Program-made: the position numbers and the translations under genes
Shown here: positions 51,483 to 58,333 of the stretch, piece after piece
Layout of the letters: each line of letters starts with the position of its first letter
Position numbering within the stretch: the stretch's first letter is position 1
Notes under the pieces: generated by a model
What the model was told of the DNA's origin: nothing
What the model saw: only the letters and a program-made list of their open reading frames with translations
Database searches by the model: none
Assembly (NCBI RefSeq): GCF_020884795.1
Contig: NZ_BBZF01000012.1
Location: 488,664-552,663 of the forward strand
Origin: Micromonospora okii
Lineage (GTDB): Bacteria > Actinomycetota > Actinomycetes > Mycobacteriales > Micromonosporaceae
DNA: 64,000 bases
Reading direction: 5' to 3'

Positions 51483-51509
51483 TATGCGCCAGCCCTGGGC
51501 AGTGTGTTC
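51483..51509 (-). promoter_or_regulatory. Bipartite motif 7: TGAACA-N11-GCTGGCGCATA
   Basis: Immediately after a terminator (51526-51552) and 35 bases before the RNA ligase start. It is the rightmost copy; none is seen in the structural genes. Confidence 0.75.
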
Positions 51510-51525
51510 ACTCGGGAACGCAGAA

Positions 51526-51552
51526 AGGCCCCCGGCGTGGTGCCGGGGGCCT
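51526..51552 (-). terminator. Phage terminator
   Basis: AGGCCCCCGGC and GCCGGGGGCCT, perfect 11 bp with 5-base loop, 14 bases after the gene ending at 51567. Confidence 0.88.
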
Positions 51553-51566
51553 CGGGGTGGGGCGGG

Positions 51567-51905
51567 TCAGTCGGCGTACCGGATGCGCTGCCCGAGCGCC
51601 TGGGCGGCGGACGACCAACCCCGGTACTTTCGCGCGCGGCACCGTTCCCCGTACGCCTCCAACGCCGGGCGCAGGGCGTCCCACATGCGGGCCGTGTTCG
51701 CCTCCCGCTCGGCAAGCCGGTTGTCCTGCCCCGGGACGACCTCGGGCATGTGCGCGTTGGCGACGGCGCCCACGGCGTTCCCCAGCGGGCCGAAAACACC
51801 CCCGATCCCGTTTACGGCGATGTCGTGGTCAAACTCAGCGGCGGTGCGCCCGCTCTCTGCGCGGGACTGGGCAATGACCCGCGCGGCGATGCTCTCAACG
51901 TCCAT
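51567..51905 (-). CDS. Phage hypothetical protein, 112 aa, first of the early region
   Basis: A helical protein (ESIAARVIAQSRAESGRTAAEFDHDIAVNGIGGVFGPLG). The ATG has GAGGAGG upstream. It sits alone between inverted repeat G and a terminator, so it has a private transcription unit at the boundary between structural and early genes. No family recognised; a regulatory role is a guess from position. Confidence 0.65.
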   Translation of the reverse strand: MDVESIAARVIAQSRAESGRTAAEFDHDIAVNGIGGVFGPLGNAVGAVANAHMPEVVPGQDNRLAEREANTARMWDALRPALEAYGERCRARKYRGWSSAAQALGQRIRYAD

Positions 51906-51975
51906 GTGAGACCTCCTCGGTAAAGCCTAACGCCCGGGAGCGTGCGGGGTTGCGGCCCGCGCCCGGCGAGGCGCT

Positions 51976-51984
51976 GTTTACACG
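51976..51984 (+). promoter_or_regulatory. GTTTACACG site 6, reversed orientation
   Basis: The only copy in the opposite orientation, 13 bases from inverted repeat G and near the expected transcription start. Confidence 0.55.
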
Positions 51985-51996
51985 CCGGACGATACC

Positions 51997-52018
51997 TTCC
52001 GCTAGCCGACTAGCGCAA
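51997..52018 (-). promoter_or_regulatory. Inverted repeat operator/promoter G
   Basis: TTCCGCTA-N6-TAGCGCAA, 92 bp before the start at 51905. Minus strand: TTGCGC and TATCGT are 18 bases apart, so this is probably the first early leftward promoter. Confidence 0.75.
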
Positions 52019-52333
52019 ACCGGGCGGGTGGCCTCGCCCACCGCCCCACGCGAACCGCCCACCACGCCCGCCGGTCCCGGGCGACGCCCGTCCGGCCCGC
52101 GCCCACCGCCCGCCCACCGCTGGGCGAGCCCCGCCCACCCCGCCCAGCGGCCCTGGGCGAGCCCGCCCACCACGCACGCAAAACGCCCCGCCCCCTGGGC
52201 GTGCCGGGGGCGGGGCGTGGGCGAGGTGCGGGCGGTAGCGGGCATGCCTCGGGCGAGGTCCGGGCGGGCGACGGGCGATAACCGGGCGACGCCCAGCCCC
52301 GCCCACGGCCCGCCCAGGCCCCGAAAGCGCAGG
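52019..52333. other. GC-rich noncoding control region between late and early genes
   Basis: About 315 bases with dense short alternating units of GCCCAC, GGGCGAG and their complements, and one strong terminator. I see no convincing gene. The base composition is more extreme than in the genes on either side. Confidence 0.5.
52182..52218 (-). terminator. Terminator at the end of the late operon
   Basis: ACGCCCCGCCCC and GGGGCGGGGCGT arms, 115 bases after the last lysis gene. Confidence 0.85.
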
Positions 52334-52603
52334 TCAGTCGGGGCCCGTAGCCGGCACAAGGGGCGTGCCCTGGGCGTCCCGCGGGTCAGCGGTGGGCGTG
52401 GTGTGACGCCGCGCCCAGTACGCGAGGGCGAGCGGGACGCCCGCGAGGGCGAACGCGTCTACGGCCTCACGGATCGTGGGCGGGACGGGCGCGGCGTAGT
52501 GGGCGAGCACCGCCCAGACCACGCCCAGCGCGGCGAGGATTAGGGCGCGCGTCAGGATCGGTTGGCGCACGATGGGCGGGGCCTGGGCGGGGTCACGACG
52601 CAA
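52334..52603 (-). CDS. Putative holin, two membrane helices
   Basis: An 89-residue protein with helices LTRALILAALGVVWAVLAHYA and AVDAFALAGVPLALAYWA and a polar C-terminus, as in two-helix phage holins. It follows the endolysin in the late operon. The start is unclear: TTG at 52603 overlaps the previous gene by 11 bases, a GTG at 52567 is the next choice, and neither has a good ribosome binding site. Confidence 0.65.
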   Translation of the reverse strand: MRRDPAQAPPIVRQPILTRALILAALGVVWAVLAHYAAPVPPTIREAVDAFALAGVPLALAYWARRHTTPTADPRDAQGTPLVPATGPD

Positions 52604-52931
52604 GGTTGATCACCACGCCCGCCGCGCCCACGATCAGAGCGCCGATCGTGCCCACGCCCGCCCAGACCGCCCGGGGCGTCACCACGGGCCGCGCCTCGAC
52701 GGCGCGTAGGCGGTCGTCGACCGCGGGCGCGACGGGCGGCCGGGCCTCGACCGCGCGTAGCCGCGCCTCGCTGTCGTCGATCCGGCGGGCGTGCTCGGCG
52801 AGCTGCGCGCCGTGCTGGGCGGTGACTACGTCGACCTTGCCCTCTAGCCGGGCGAGGATGATCAGCATGGAGGCGGTGCCGTCGGCCGGCAGGGGCGCGG
52901 CCGGGTCGCCGACGGGGGACAGGTGCGGCAT
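52593..52931 (-). CDS. Putative holin accessory: coiled coil plus membrane helix
   Basis: A 112-residue protein. A heptad-like coiled coil with two RLRAVEARP repeats ends in a membrane helix (AVWAGVGTIGALIVGAAGVVI). This resembles XhlA-type lysis proteins. It lies 2 bases after the endolysin gene. Confidence 0.65.
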   Translation of the reverse strand: MPHLSPVGDPAAPLPADGTASMLIILARLEGKVDVVTAQHGAQLAEHARRIDDSEARLRAVEARPPVAPAVDDRLRAVEARPVVTPRAVWAGVGTIGALIVGAAGVVINLAS

Positions 52932-52933
52932 GG

Positions 52934-53785
52934 TTACCCCCGCGCCTCGGCGAGCAGCGCACCAACAAGGCGCGGGTAGTCGACCTCGCCGGCAGGGCCC
53001 GGGTCACCCTTCGGGCCCCGGTCGCCCTTCGGGCCCTGGGCACCCGCACCAAACTTGCGAGCCATGCAAATCTGCAACTGGACGTGCGCCCATGCGTCGT
53101 ACTTGTCGCCGGTCGTGGTCTGCGAGCCGGCGGCCCGGCGCATGCGCAGCACCGCGGCGGTGGTCGCGTCGCCGTACGAACCATCCTCGGCCCCGGCGTC
53201 GAATCCGAGGTAATTAAGTGCGACCTGTAGGGCCTGAACATGCGTGCCCTTGTCGCCCTTCGCGCAGAACAAAGTAGCCTCCCCGTCGAGGATTCCGATT
53301 GCGTTCAGGTACCGGCGGAAAACCGAAGTTAGGTCGCGGCCGGACCTAGTCGCATCACGGAAAAACGAAATGTGCGTGTGCGTCAGGTGGGAGCGGTCGC
53401 CGCTGTTGCGCCGGCCGAGCCTGTCCCATCGCTTGACCGTCCGCCCGTCCGGCGAGTAAATGACCTCGCGGATATCGGCCGTGTCCGGCGCTCCCGCGGC
53501 GCACTGGGCGACCAACCACGCCGAGAATTGGCGAAGGTCGTACGCGCCGACGGCGAACGTCCCGACGTCGAGCGCCGAGGCGTCGTCGCCCAGGCCGGCG
53601 CGGTCGCGCGGCGACTCCCGTACCGAGTAGTCGTCGAGGTCGACGCGGTTTCGCCCGCAGTGATACCCGCCGCGGTGCGCAGCGTCGCCGACGATGCCCA
53701 CCTCGGCCGAGGCTAGGCCGTGCGCGCCGAGGTGGTCGAGCAGCAACGCGCGCACGGCGATCAGGTTCTTAGGTGCCGTGGTCAT
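52934..53785 (-). CDS. Endolysin with peptidase-like and peptidoglycan-binding domains, collagen-like tail
   Basis: A 283-residue lysis protein. The N-terminal domain (about 1-165) has SAEVGIVGDAAHRGGYHCG, RDRAGLGDDASALDVG and SHLTHTHISFFRD, a likely zinc peptidase arrangement of actinophage lysins. A peptidoglycan-binding domain follows (KGDKGTHVQALQVALNYLGF, DGSYGDATTAAV). The tail contains GPKGDRGPKGDPGPAGE, a short collagen-like stretch. Position before the holins supports the call. Confidence 0.8.
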   Translation of the reverse strand: MTTAPKNLIAVRALLLDHLGAHGLASAEVGIVGDAAHRGGYHCGRNRVDLDDYSVRESPRDRAGLGDDASALDVGTFAVGAYDLRQFSAWLVAQCAAGAPDTADIREVIYSPDGRTVKRWDRLGRRNSGDRSHLTHTHISFFRDATRSGRDLTSVFRRYLNAIGILDGEATLFCAKGDKGTHVQALQVALNYLGFDAGAEDGSYGDATTAAVLRMRRAAGSQTTTGDKYDAWAHVQLQICMARKFGAGAQGPKGDRGPKGDPGPAGEVDYPRLVGALLAEARG

Positions 53786-53844
53786 GAAATCCTTTCGGCC
53801 ACGTCGCGAGGGCCGCCCCGGCGAGGGACGGCCCCGGCGGGCGG

Positions 53845-55305
53845 TCAGGGAAGCTGATCGAAGGTCAGCGAGTCGAGCCAGAGCGACTGACCTGCGGTGA
53901 AAGACGCCTGATAGGTGACCTCGCCATTCGGCGTGACGATCAGGCGATTTCCGCCGCTCGTCGAGCGGGCGAACATGTTCGCCGTGACCGTCGGGCGGTG
54001 ACCGACCGGGAGCACCGCCAGCACAGCGCCCGAGGAGACGGACGCGGTCGCGTTCAGCGTGCCTCGCAGACGGACCACGTCGCCGGGCTCCCGGCGGGCC
54101 GCCGCGCGCTTGCCGGCGTCGAGGGACATGCCGACACCCGGGGCCAGGTCGACGTACGCCGACGGGGCCGCGCTACCGCCCGAGGCGGTCGCCCAGGTGC
54201 CGGGCGTGCCGGTCGCCGTGCACAGCCAGAGCGCCCCCGCGACATCGATCACGACGTCTCCCGCAGCCCAGGTGCCCGAGGTAGGGGCCCCGAGCGAGGT
54301 CGACCGGCCCCGGAAATTGACCGCCTGCAAACCGTTGTAGTTGCCGCCCGCTTGCACCCCGCGCTGCGCCCAGACCACCCGGGTAGCGACGACCCATCCG
54401 GGCATGGAGCTATGGCCGGTGCCGTAGCCGCCCAACAGGGCCTCGCGGTCGCCGGCCGACGGCGGGTTGGTACTCCATTCGACGTAGCGGCCGGTACTTG
54501 GGCCGCCGCGGTTTGAGTAAGCCTCGAAGACGCGGGCGGCGACCCTGCTAGGCGTCGAGGGCGCGGCGCGAAGCTCGCCGTTGCCGTTGAACCACCCGGT
54601 TTTGATGCTCTGGCCGGTCGACGACGTCGAGTGAATCTGTATCGCGTCGGGGTTGTCGTCGCCGCCGGAGTACGGCAGGTGCATCCGTAGCCACGGCGCG
54701 CCGTTCTGACCGGCAGTCACGTCCGGTGGGGCCACCGTGTTACCCGTGTAAACGCCATTGACCTTCGGCGGGTCGGCGAGCACCGCACCGGACGCCTGGG
54801 CCGGGGTGATCAGGCCCAATGACCCACCCTCGACCACGCCGAGCACGTCGCCCGGCGTCCGGTTGGCCGGCGGCGGCATGGTGACGTCGGCGAGGTCCGC
54901 GGCGCTAGTGCCGTGCGCCGTCGGGTCGGCGACGTGCGTAGCCAGCTCGGCCGCGGTCTGGACGACGCGCGGGCCGGTCAGCGCGACCAGGCGCACCCGC
55001 GGACCGCCGCCCGCCGAGGCCCACATGTCCGTGACGTTGTCCGGGCCGGCGAGGGGCGGAATCTGGCCGAGGCCCCGAACGCCGGACCCGTTCGCCGAGG
55101 CGACCGCCTCGACCGGCGTCCCGAGGTCGTCGAGGAGGTCCGTGTAACGCGTCCCGCCCACCTCGGCCGACCAAAACTCGACGCTTACCCCGCCGAGGAG
55201 TACGGCCTGACGGCCCTCGACGGCCGTCGGCGGGGTACCGATCGTGACCGCGTCGCCGACACCAATTACATAATCGGCGGGGCCCCCGCCAAAGGGATAC
55301 CGCAT
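53845..55305 (-). CDS. Minor tail protein / receptor-side protein
   Basis: A 486-residue structural protein. An N-terminal part with THVADPTAHGTSAADLADV, common in actinophage tail fibres, is followed by a beta-rich middle and a C-terminal segment (VRLRGTLNATASVSSGAVLAVLPVGHRP) typical of tail-tip beta-structures. It probably contributes to host recognition. One GTTTACACG copy lies inside. Confidence 0.7.
   Translation of the reverse strand: MRYPFGGGPADYVIGVGDAVTIGTPPTAVEGRQAVLLGGVSVEFWSAEVGGTRYTDLLDDLGTPVEAVASANGSGVRGLGQIPPLAGPDNVTDMWASAGGGPRVRLVALTGPRVVQTAAELATHVADPTAHGTSAADLADVTMPPPANRTPGDVLGVVEGGSLGLITPAQASGAVLADPPKVNGVYTGNTVAPPDVTAGQNGAPWLRMHLPYSGGDDNPDAIQIHSTSSTGQSIKTGWFNGNGELRAAPSTPSRVAARVFEAYSNRGGPSTGRYVEWSTNPPSAGDREALLGGYGTGHSSMPGWVVATRVVWAQRGVQAGGNYNGLQAVNFRGRSTSLGAPTSGTWAAGDVVIDVAGALWLCTATGTPGTWATASGGSAAPSAYVDLAPGVGMSLDAGKRAAARREPGDVVRLRGTLNATASVSSGAVLAVLPVGHRPTVTANMFARSTSGGNRLIVTPNGEVTYQASFTAGQSLWLDSLTFDQLP
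54745..54753 (-). promoter_or_regulatory. GTTTACACG site 7
   Basis: Coding copy in the minor tail gene, codons GTT TAC ACG (Val-Tyr-Thr). Confidence 0.5.
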
Positions 55306-55316
55306 TAAGCGCCTCT

Positions 55317-56228
55317 CTAGTTGGGGGTGAACAGCGGCCCGGGGCCGACGAAATAGGTAACGGGGTCCATGTTTATGAACTTGTCTTTCGTCAGCCCGCC
55401 ATAGAGCACAACTTCGATACGTCCGTTCACGGACACGGAATAGCGGCCCGGACCGCTCGACGGCGCGTGTAGATTCGCCTCGAATGCGGTTACCGGCTTG
55501 AAACCGTCGGGCAGCGTCCCCAGCAGCACGGGTGCGTTCGCTGCGATAGGCGCGCCCGTGCGTTGCGGACTCAGCGCCAGGAATGCGCTACCGTTGCGCC
55601 TCCACATCGTTTTGATGCTCGCCGACCAGCCGCCCGCGAACGGAAATGCGACGTTGCCGGAATCGTCGAGGAGGGGAACCCAGCTAGTCCCGTTCGATTC
55701 AAGCGTCTGCCCCGTGTCGATCCGGCGCACGCGGCGACCGGGGGAGTGCGGCGGGAGGCTGTCACCCGTGCACAGAATTTGACCGTCGGGGCCGAGGTAC
55801 CACGCGCGAATGCGCCGCACGGTCAGCCCTGCGGCCGAGACGCCGATTTCCGCTAGCGGGATTTCAAACGCCGTGTCAGGGCCGGTGCCGCTCGCCGGTT
55901 CCGGCGGGAACGTCGAGGTGCCCTCCCGGTAAGCCGTATGCACCGCGTACCCGTCCGGGCGATTGAGGCGCAGCACGACAAGATCAGTGCGCGCGGGGCC
56001 GGCAACCGGGGGCGTGTAAACGGTGTCGGTGTCGCCCGAGCGCCACGGGAAACCGCGAAGGGCACCTTCGAGACCGGCCCGCACGATTACCTGACCGCCG
56101 GAAACCCGGACGGGCGCGGGGTCCGACGGGTGACCGATAAGGCCGTCCGGCTGTGTCGCCGCGGCCATCATTTCGTACTGGGATTCGTGCAGTGCCCCCG
56201 TAGCCGACAACGGCGATTCCTGCGCCAT
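55317..56228 (-). CDS. Minor tail protein
   Basis: A 303-residue protein. The start PLSATGALHESQYEMMAAATQPDGLIG and the segment VYTPPVAGPARTDLVVLRLNRPDG are like baseplate or fibre-base proteins of actinophages. The C-terminal half is beta-rich and ends in a short loop-rich stretch. Its position after the tail-tip gene supports the call. Confidence 0.7.
   Translation of the reverse strand: MAQESPLSATGALHESQYEMMAAATQPDGLIGHPSDPAPVRVSGGQVIVRAGLEGALRGFPWRSGDTDTVYTPPVAGPARTDLVVLRLNRPDGYAVHTAYREGTSTFPPEPASGTGPDTAFEIPLAEIGVSAAGLTVRRIRAWYLGPDGQILCTGDSLPPHSPGRRVRRIDTGQTLESNGTSWVPLLDDSGNVAFPFAGGWSASIKTMWRRNGSAFLALSPQRTGAPIAANAPVLLGTLPDGFKPVTAFEANLHAPSSGPGRYSVSVNGRIEVVLYGGLTKDKFINMDPVTYFVGPGPLFTPN
56013..56021 (-). 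promoter_or_regulatory. GTTTACACG site 8
   Basis: Coding copy in the minor tail gene, again GTT TAC ACG in VYT. Confidence 0.5.
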
Positions 56229-57401
56229 TTAGACAGCCTCCAATCGCCGCAGGCGGGTAATCAATTGATGCAACAGGCGGACGTAATCCGGGTCCGTGCT
56301 CGCCGAGGCAGTGCCGGCGGTCGCCGTGACCAGCTCGCCCCCGTCCGGGGTGGCGGAAATGGTGACCTCGCGGACGATGTCGGCGAGCACCACGCCGGTA
56401 TTCAGCTCGTACGAAACCCGGTCGCCCAGGCCGTAATGCACGCCGTATCTCTGCGTCGGCGTGTCGATTGTGGTTGCGCGAAGCTGGGCGGACTCAGCGC
56501 CCGCCGCTAGCGCCTCTTCGGCGGCGGCCCAAATCTCGCGCTCATCGGCGGTGTCGCGTCGGTCGACGACCGTCACATACCGGCCCCAGGCCGGCGCGCC
56601 GGACCCGACACCGTGAAACCAGGCGCGGTTAGCGCCCTCGCCCGACCCGTCGCCGACAATGGCAACCGTCGCCGTCGGCGCGCCGGGCGTGTAGTGGTAC
56701 GACAGCAGATTTCCGAGGCCGCGGGAGAATCGGACGTGTGCGGTCAGGTCGCGCGGCTGGTAGACCTCGAAGCGGATTTCCGTACCAACCTGCCGGGTAC
56801 GGAATCCCAGGCCCCCGCCCGCCGAGGCGACCGACCGGAGGGCGTCCCCAAGCGGGGTCATGCGGAATCCGGTCGTAACCGGGGTGCCAATTCCCGCCGG
56901 GGCCGCCAGGGTTAGCCGCGGTATGCGCCGGTAGGGGAGTGCGGACGCGCCGACGCTCTCGCGGACTATCTGATACATAGTCGTCTCTGCGGGGCCCTCT
57001 ACGAATTTACGCCTAACCGATGTCTGCTCGCTCAATTCGTTCAGCGGGTCCGGGTAGACCACCTCGCCGACGACCCGCGCGAGGTCGGACGCCCACGCAA
57101 TTTTCATCGTGCCGGCCCCGGGGTCGCTCTCGGCGGACCATGATTGCTCGCCCGGTACCTCCATCGGGCCAGCGGTTACCACGTCGCCCGGAAAGCCGAT
57201 CGCGGGAACGGGATTCCGCACGACGACTACGCGGTTACCCGGGGCGAGCTGGGCGGCCGATACGCCGTCGGCGGGGATTGTCAACGACCCCGAATCCGGT
57301 TCGTTGAATCGCAACGTGATATCTAGGTCAGTCCAGCGCGAGAGCGGGTCGCCGATCACGTCGAGGTCGCGGTTTGTAATTAGAATGGTGTACGTCATCA
57401 C
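56229..57401 (-). CDS. Tail-tip protein, ReqiPepy6 Gp37-like
   Basis: A 390-residue protein of the siphovirus ReqiPepy6 Gp37-like family, the tail-associated hub protein in many actinophages. Characteristic pieces: NRDLDVIGDPLSRWTDLDITLRFNEPDSGSL, KFVEGPAETTMYQIV, GLGFRTRQVGTEIRFEVYQPRDL and SRGLGNLLSYHYT. Start codon overlaps the upstream stop (GTGA). Confidence 0.85.
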   Translation of the reverse strand: MMTYTILITNRDLDVIGDPLSRWTDLDITLRFNEPDSGSLTIPADGVSAAQLAPGNRVVVVRNPVPAIGFPGDVVTAGPMEVPGEQSWSAESDPGAGTMKIAWASDLARVVGEVVYPDPLNELSEQTSVRRKFVEGPAETTMYQIVRESVGASALPYRRIPRLTLAAPAGIGTPVTTGFRMTPLGDALRSVASAGGGLGFRTRQVGTEIRFEVYQPRDLTAHVRFSRGLGNLLSYHYTPGAPTATVAIVGDGSGEGANRAWFHGVGSGAPAWGRYVTVVDRRDTADEREIWAAAEEALAAGAESAQLRATTIDTPTQRYGVHYGLGDRVSYELNTGVVLADIVREVTISATPDGGELVTATAGTASASTDPDYVRLLHQLITRLRRLEAV

Positions 57402-58333
57402 GCCGTTTCGTGCCGCGGGGTAAAGGACAACGCGACCTCTGCGCCGGGCCCGGACCCGGGCACGGTCAACCGCACGCGGTTAGCGCCGTCAGTGAGCGCC
57501 CAGAGCACCGCCCCGGGCCACGCAAGCGCCGACGTAAGCGGTTGCCCGGCGGGCCCCCGCACAGCCGGCGGGTCCGTGGTGATCCTGACTTCCTCGCCGG
57601 GGCCTAGCGCGTAGGTGAGCGTGAATGACTCGCCCGCGGTGAGGTTGGTCGCCGCAAGGCCGTTGCACGGCCCCCGCAGCACCCAATCCGGCCACGCCTC
57701 GACGTCGCCCGAATTCGTGACCGTGACGTCGCCGAATACGCGGCTAGCCGACAGTGACGGATACGGATTAAGGAACGGCCTCGGCGTGGCCTGACTAAAC
57801 CGCAGCGTCGTCGGCGGGTCGCGCCAATAAGGGTCCTCAGCGAGGAGGGAAACAATTGCCGTGTCGTACGTGATGCCCTGACCCGGCTCGCCCTCAAATC
57901 CGCCCTGATAGCGCACTAGCACTTCCCGCGCCGACCCGTCCGGGCGATACACCCGCAGCCGGCCCGGCCCTGCGCGCAGGGTCATCGTCAGCGCCCGCGC
58001 GAGTGCGCGCCAGCGCGTCAGGAACTCGGCGTGCGTGTCGCCCCAGACCAGTACCGGCCAGGTGATGACGCGCGATTGCGGCTGTGCGTGGCGCAGCCTC
58101 GACCCGCCGCGCGGGTGAGCGTCGGTCGTCAGGTCGTACACCACCGCGCCCAGGCCGGCGACGGCGTCGAGGGTGGCCCAGCCCTGAGCCGGGTCCGACA
58201 GCGGCCATACGCCGCCGCGCGGGTCGAGGTAGGTCGCCGTAGGGTCGTCCGCCACGAACGGGAGAAGGGCCGGCGGCGGCCCGGGGGCCGGAATGACCGG
58301 CCCCCGATACTGCCCGCTAATGATGAGCGGCAT
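57398..58333 (-). CDS. Distal tail-like protein
   Basis: A 311-residue protein placed directly after the tape measure gene. VVYDLTTDAHPRGGSRLRHAQPQSRVITWPVLVWG, ALARALTMTLRAGPGRLRVYRPDG and a C-terminal beta domain (NSGDVEAWPDWVLRGP) fit distal tail/adapter proteins. Its ATG overlaps the tape measure stop. Confidence 0.75.
   Translation of the reverse strand: MPLIISGQYRGPVIPAPGPPPALLPFVADDPTATYLDPRGGVWPLSDPAQGWATLDAVAGLGAVVYDLTTDAHPRGGSRLRHAQPQSRVITWPVLVWGDTHAEFLTRWRALARALTMTLRAGPGRLRVYRPDGSAREVLVRYQGGFEGEPGQGITYDTAIVSLLAEDPYWRDPPTTLRFSQATPRPFLNPYPSLSASRVFGDVTVTNSGDVEAWPDWVLRGPCNGLAATNLTAGESFTLTYALGPGEEVRITTDPPAVRGPAGQPLTSALAWPGAVLWALTDGANRVRLTVPGSGPGAEVALSFTPRHETA

Noticed and set aside
51895..52359. 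A 154-codon minus-strand frame over the GC-rich boundary region
   Set aside because: Low-complexity Gly/Arg/Ala sequence, no ribosome binding site, and it would swallow promoter G and a strong terminator.
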